Shown here piece by piece: positions 59,986 to 64,000 of a stretch of 64,000 nucleotides of DNA. The notes under the pieces are model-generated. The model was not told the DNA's origin, did no database searches, and saw only the letters and a program-made list of their open reading frames with translations. The first letter of the stretch is position 1. Each line of letters starts with the position of its first letter. Position numbers and translations under genes: made by a program. This DNA is from Callaeas wilsoni (Eukaryota > Chordata > Aves > Passeriformes > Callaeidae): NCBI GenBank assembly GCA_013398955.1, contig VWPU01010305.1:310001-374000 (forward strand), read 5' to 3'.

Positions 59986-62140
59986 ACCACTTGGATTTAT
60001 CATTTGGACATATGGAAAATTAGTCCGATTTGAAGTAAATATGGCATCAGTCACTAGGATCTACGAAGTTCCTATGGTGAGAACAGCATCTCTAGTAAAG
60101 GAGCCTGGTAAAGACTTAACTTGTAATTGTGGTTTGTCCATAGAGTTCTGTTAATATCTGTATTCATGTAACCTGTAAACATAATTTTGGTGAGATGGCA
60201 TAAGTCTGCCTCTGAATCATCTCCTTGTGGCCATGATTGACTGCAATTTGGATCTGCATTTTGGCACAGAGGGTATTTTGTATCTTCAAGATTTCTGCAT
60301 CTGCTGACATATAATCTTGGAAAATTGAATCTGAAGCAGACTCATTTGCTACCTCTAAAACATATGGCCTTTTATATTCCAAAAGACATCTTCTGGCTCC
60401 ATTTTTTTTTCCCTAGAGGCTTCTTGTCCCGCGATTATGCATGTCCTTAATAAGAAGGAAGGTATTCTCTTATGGGCATCAAACACTATTCTCTAGGACT
60501 CGTGCTTTGGAGGTGAAGGTAGCAACAACAGACTCCAACATGTTGCAGGGGTGTATTTGATCATATTCTGCTTCACTAATTAAAGCCAGGGAGGGGATTT
60601 GGGTTGAAACAGGCCAGCCCCCAAAGAAGAGTTGAAACATGTTCTTTCCAAGTATGATGTAGAATATATGTTGTCAGAAGAATTAATATAAATTCAGCTC
60701 AGAGAAAAAAGGTATAAATTTGCTTTCTGTTGTAAACTCTCATGTACTGCTTGGGTACTGTTACTGAAATCTGTTCAAGGAAATGCAACAGCATAGATGT
60801 TACATCAAAACAAAAAAAAAATTTCCATTGTCCTTTCCATTTGCTGTTTTTCTACTTAACAAATGTAAGAGAATTTAAAGATGTATTTTACCCATTGCTC
60901 AAAACTTCAGTTTTCTCCTTTCTTTCTTTTTCACGTTTTCTTTTACATTTTTATAAATTCCTTTATTTGTGTGTTATTTGCTTATGTCCATTGTTACATG
61001 CTTGCAAGGAACTATCTTGTTCTTTCTTATGTTCTCATGCAGCTCAGATTTAAATCCCCAATCATTAATTTAGCACAAGAGGGGTTTTTTTGGGTTAACT
61101 CACCCAGTAGCATACGTATGCCTTCATAGGTGAATATATTCAATATTTGAGAACTATCAGTACTAAATATTTTTGTGTGCTAATCTAAAAATAGAAAAAG
61201 CTTTAAAACCATACTATTCTTTCTGTGTTTCTATCAATGCATTTTTCTGGCACTGTCAGAATTTTCTTTTAAGAAAATATTTTGAAAAAGCACTAGCTTA
61301 ATGTCATTGGAGGCACTAACTCAAATGGAACTGTTAAGTATCTTATTTTTATGAAATAGTGTTCTCAGAGCTCTGTCAGTAATGATCTTAAATTAGGTGA
61401 AAGCTTAAAATAGGCAAGGAATGACTGCTTTAAGATACCATTCCATCAAAAGGCTAAACATTATAATACATTTATCCTAAAAATGTCGTTAGAATGCCTA
61501 ATAGGATATTGTAGTTTATGCCTGCTTATGATTGTTTGCATAGATTTTGTCAGGCTGCTAACATGCTTAAACAAGTGCTCATATATAACCTTTACACAAC
61601 TGTGGCAGTGGTTATACAAAAAAATCAATATACTACGCTAGGATATTGAAAAATAGGATTTTCTACTAGTTAGATGCACACCATTAGGTAAGGCTCCCTG
61701 TACCATCCTTGTCACTTTGCTTGCCAGTTTTTTTCAGTCTGTAATATATGCTCATAGAAATTTGTGACAATTGCTCTAGCTCCCTGTGTAAATTTATTTT
61801 CCATTTTGAAGGGTGTAATTTTATTTTCCAGTTTGAGGGTGTTTGGTTTTGTGAGTGTGTAGGGCTGGGGGGTGGACATGTTTTGTTTCATTTGTTTAGG
61901 TTTTTTAAGGCGATAGGAATGTAATGAATCCCGTGGCTTGATCCTTTCAGGATCCTTGTGTAGCAAATTTTACTGGGTCTGCAGCCTGCAATGGCAGCTC
62001 CTTCTGCAAACAGGCAAGGTGTTTGTAAGCTCACGGGCACAGAATAGAAATAACCAGGATATCAAGAGCGATCACAGTATTAATATTGAAGTAAAATACA
62101 GGAGTGATATAGTGCAAACCAAGGTGAAGGCTCTGTTGCG
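59986..62140. other. AT-rich unique DNA, no gene seen
   Basis: No clear extension of the CR1 relic and no exon or RNA gene supported. An A10 run lies near 60812-60821 and short T-rich tracts near 60900-60960. Confidence 0.55.
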
Positions 62141-62215
62141 TGGAGACATGTCTTGTGCAAGGTGTCCCTGTCCACAGCAGGGGCTTTGGAGCTGGATAAC
62201 GACCCAAAGCCCTCT
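62141..62215 (+). mobile_element. Probable CR1 3'-end fragment
   Basis: AAGGTGTCCCTGTCCACAGC then AGGGGCTTTGGAGCTGGATA and ACGACCCA parallels the CR1 3' end 'aaggtgtccctgcccatggcagggg-ttggaactagatgatctttaaggtccc'. It is short and diverged, and the octamer tail is not recognisable. Confidence 0.45.
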
Positions 62216-64000
62216 ACGAGTCCGTGCTCAAAGTAAAACAAATCCTTCCTAGCCCCTCACTTCTGTGACCAGAGCTGGGTGCTTTGGAAACTGCACTCAG
62301 TGATGTAAAAACCACTGTGGTGGAACTACTTTTGGGCTTTGAATTCTAGATTTTCTTTTTCTACACCATTTTATCAAATAACAGCACTGTGTATTGACTC
62401 TAAGTTTACATTTATAACGATTGTCTTAATTTTCATATGCTAAATTTGTACATTTTCAAAACTTTCGAAGCTGCAGGCACAATATATGTTATTACTTGAG
62501 GTCGTTCTTGCAAATTCTTTAATTGGTTGCAGAAGTTAGTATTTATAGTACTGTGTTAGTGGAAAAATTGCATGTCACTATTTTGAAACAACAAAGATCT
62601 GTTTGTGTTTATTTGTCATAGACATTTACATTTGTAGTTGTCCATAAGCAAGCAATGATTCACAATCATTCTAAATCAGGATGTAGTGGCTTCAAATATT
62701 CAGTAGTCCGTGGGTAATCATTCTTACACAGTAATATGCTTGAAATGGAGTTTTGAATTGTTTTTGCCATCTCCAGTTTTAACTTTAGTTTCTTGTGGCC
62801 ATGGGCAATAGCTTGAAGATGTTTCTATTGGAGGATGCTAATCTTTGATAAATGCCATGTTATGGATAAATACTTCCACATTAGTTCAAAGCACATGTAT
62901 CTCATTTCCACGCAATTAAATAATATTCAGTTCTTTAAAAGTGATACCTTGCTGAGGTTTTTTTCCTTTCGTAACACATATATCAGTTCTCAGTGAAGCT
63001 GTTAAATAACTGGGATTTCTTACTGATTTAGTCTGGAAAGTATTTAATTAAAATGCAGTTTGTGACAGGACTTGTTTTGGCTGCAACAGATTTTTTTTTT
63101 AAGTGCTCTGTTTGTTAGGGGCACTTGGCACAAACGTGAAAGAAATGTTTCCTGTCCCACAGAGACTATAAAACAAATGGCTAATCCAAATTCCCTCAAA
63201 AATTGTGAAAACGAATGTCTTTTCTGGTTAATTATTTACAAAACAGCTTTCATGTTGTTTTCAGATGTTGAGGTAATTTTTCAATTTTTTTTTTAAATTT
63301 TATGTTATATTTCAAAGTGACTGAAAGTGAAGTCTGTATCTCTACAACATTATGCCTTTATTAAACTCAGGAGAAAATGTTCAGCTCTGTACTGTTATCT
63401 GATCCCACAGGTTTCATCTGGGTTACTGGATTCTTGGCAAATGGATATTTAATATATTTGCAGGATGGTACGTGTGTAGGAGTGTCTACTTACAGCTTTA
63501 ATCCAGTGTGTTTTGCATAGTTTGAGATCTGTAAGAATACTGGGAATTAGCAAGAATTTAGTCATTTTGATAGAACAAAATTCAAGTGATTAAGGCTTGA
63601 AACAGCTGTGAATCTCTCGGTACTGATGATTATTTATTCTGTAGTTTTCTGATATGCTGAAGTTATTCCTTTGCAAAACTGTGCACAGTTGTGCTAGATA
63701 TGGATATGATGAAGATGCTGACAGGAGTTCATCTTTAGGCTGTGCCAGGCAGGTAGCATAGTGCAGCTGGAAATACCACTTTGAATCCCTTTTTCTCATC
63801 TTTTCTTCGTTATTGTTGTTGGGATTTGTTTATTTGCTTCTTTCTTGTTGATTGTGTTTAACAACTATTTTCTTAAAACTAGTGCAAGAAACTTTCATGT
63901 GTCATCACACCGAAGTGTGATTACATATCACTACAGTGACACATAAAATTACGTATAGTGTGTACCGTCTACTGAATCACTCAAATACAGCAACAGTTCT
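62216..64000. other. AT-rich unique DNA, no gene seen
   Basis: No repeat family, RNA gene or supported exon in the last 1.8 kb. T-rich runs near 63089-63100 and 63283-63292. Confidence 0.6.

Noticed and set aside
1..64000. Endogenous retrovirus or intact LTR element
   Set aside because: No primer-binding site, paired LTRs, or gag/pol-like frames were recognised. The GC-rich islands lack clear TG...CA ends.
1..64000. CRISPR array, bacterial operon or defence system
   Set aside because: No spaced direct repeats of CRISPR type and no dense same-strand coding. The CR1 elements and sequence texture are vertebrate.
1..64000. tRNA, snRNA or rRNA genes
   Set aside because: I looked for tRNA B-box-like words (GGTTCGAATCC) and common snRNA signatures and saw none; a covariance-model scan would be needed to exclude diverged copies.

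Overview
The window looks like vertebrate nuclear DNA, most likely from a bird. The strongest evidence is CR1 LINE debris: two clear 3' ends carry the avian-style tail (ATTCTATGATTCT or its complement), and older CR1 reverse-transcriptase relics are recognisable by translation. Interspersed repeats are otherwise sparse and the sequence is AT-rich. A non-avian reptile cannot be excluded. I see no bacterial-style genes, operons, CRISPR array, tRNA or rRNA. No open frame is convincing as a complete gene, and none matches a protein I recognise. The window reads as gene-poor intergenic or long-intron DNA.

Layout. 1-16 kb is mostly AT-rich unique DNA with TAAT/ATTA-rich blocks that look like conserved non-coding elements (about 3.0, 5.9-6.4, 10.5-10.9 and 12.8-13.8 kb). 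GC-richer unique islands lie at 1.2-1.8, 5.1-5.7 and 15.0-15.2 kb. 16-30 kb holds an old CR1 coding relic (16.7 kb), two GT-rich low-complexity tracts, a microexon-like site (20.0 kb), a long inverted repeat (24.25 kb), a G-quadruplex motif (25.65 kb) and an exon-like segment (26.3 kb). 29-44 kb holds short relics resembling the ancient amniote MITE-like repeats built around 'AAGTCAATGGGA' (29.9, 30.6 and 43.6 kb), exon-like segments at 32.9 and 35.3 kb, and otherwise plain AT-rich sequence.

The main landmark is a CpG island at about 48.1-48.8 kb. Inside it sits a nearly perfect 52-bp tandem repeat (48371-48590), each unit carrying a TGACCT nuclear-receptor half-site and a splice-donor-like CAG/GTGACC; four ATGs in good Kozak context occur at 52-bp spacing. 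From 49 to 56 kb the + strand has a sampled excess of T over A and G over C, which fits transcription rightward from this island. That suggests a promoter with an unrecognised first exon and a long first intron. The CR1 insertions at 52.0-52.4 kb (minus) and 54.8-55.1 kb (plus), an older CR1 RT relic at 59.8-60.0 kb and a short CR1 tail at 62.2 kb lie in this stretch, as does a splice-flanked candidate exon at 57.8 kb whose open frame fits the phase of the candidate first exon.

All exon calls rest on splice motifs plus open frame only. No alignment, expression or conservation data were available. I found no evidence of a new enzymatic or defence system.
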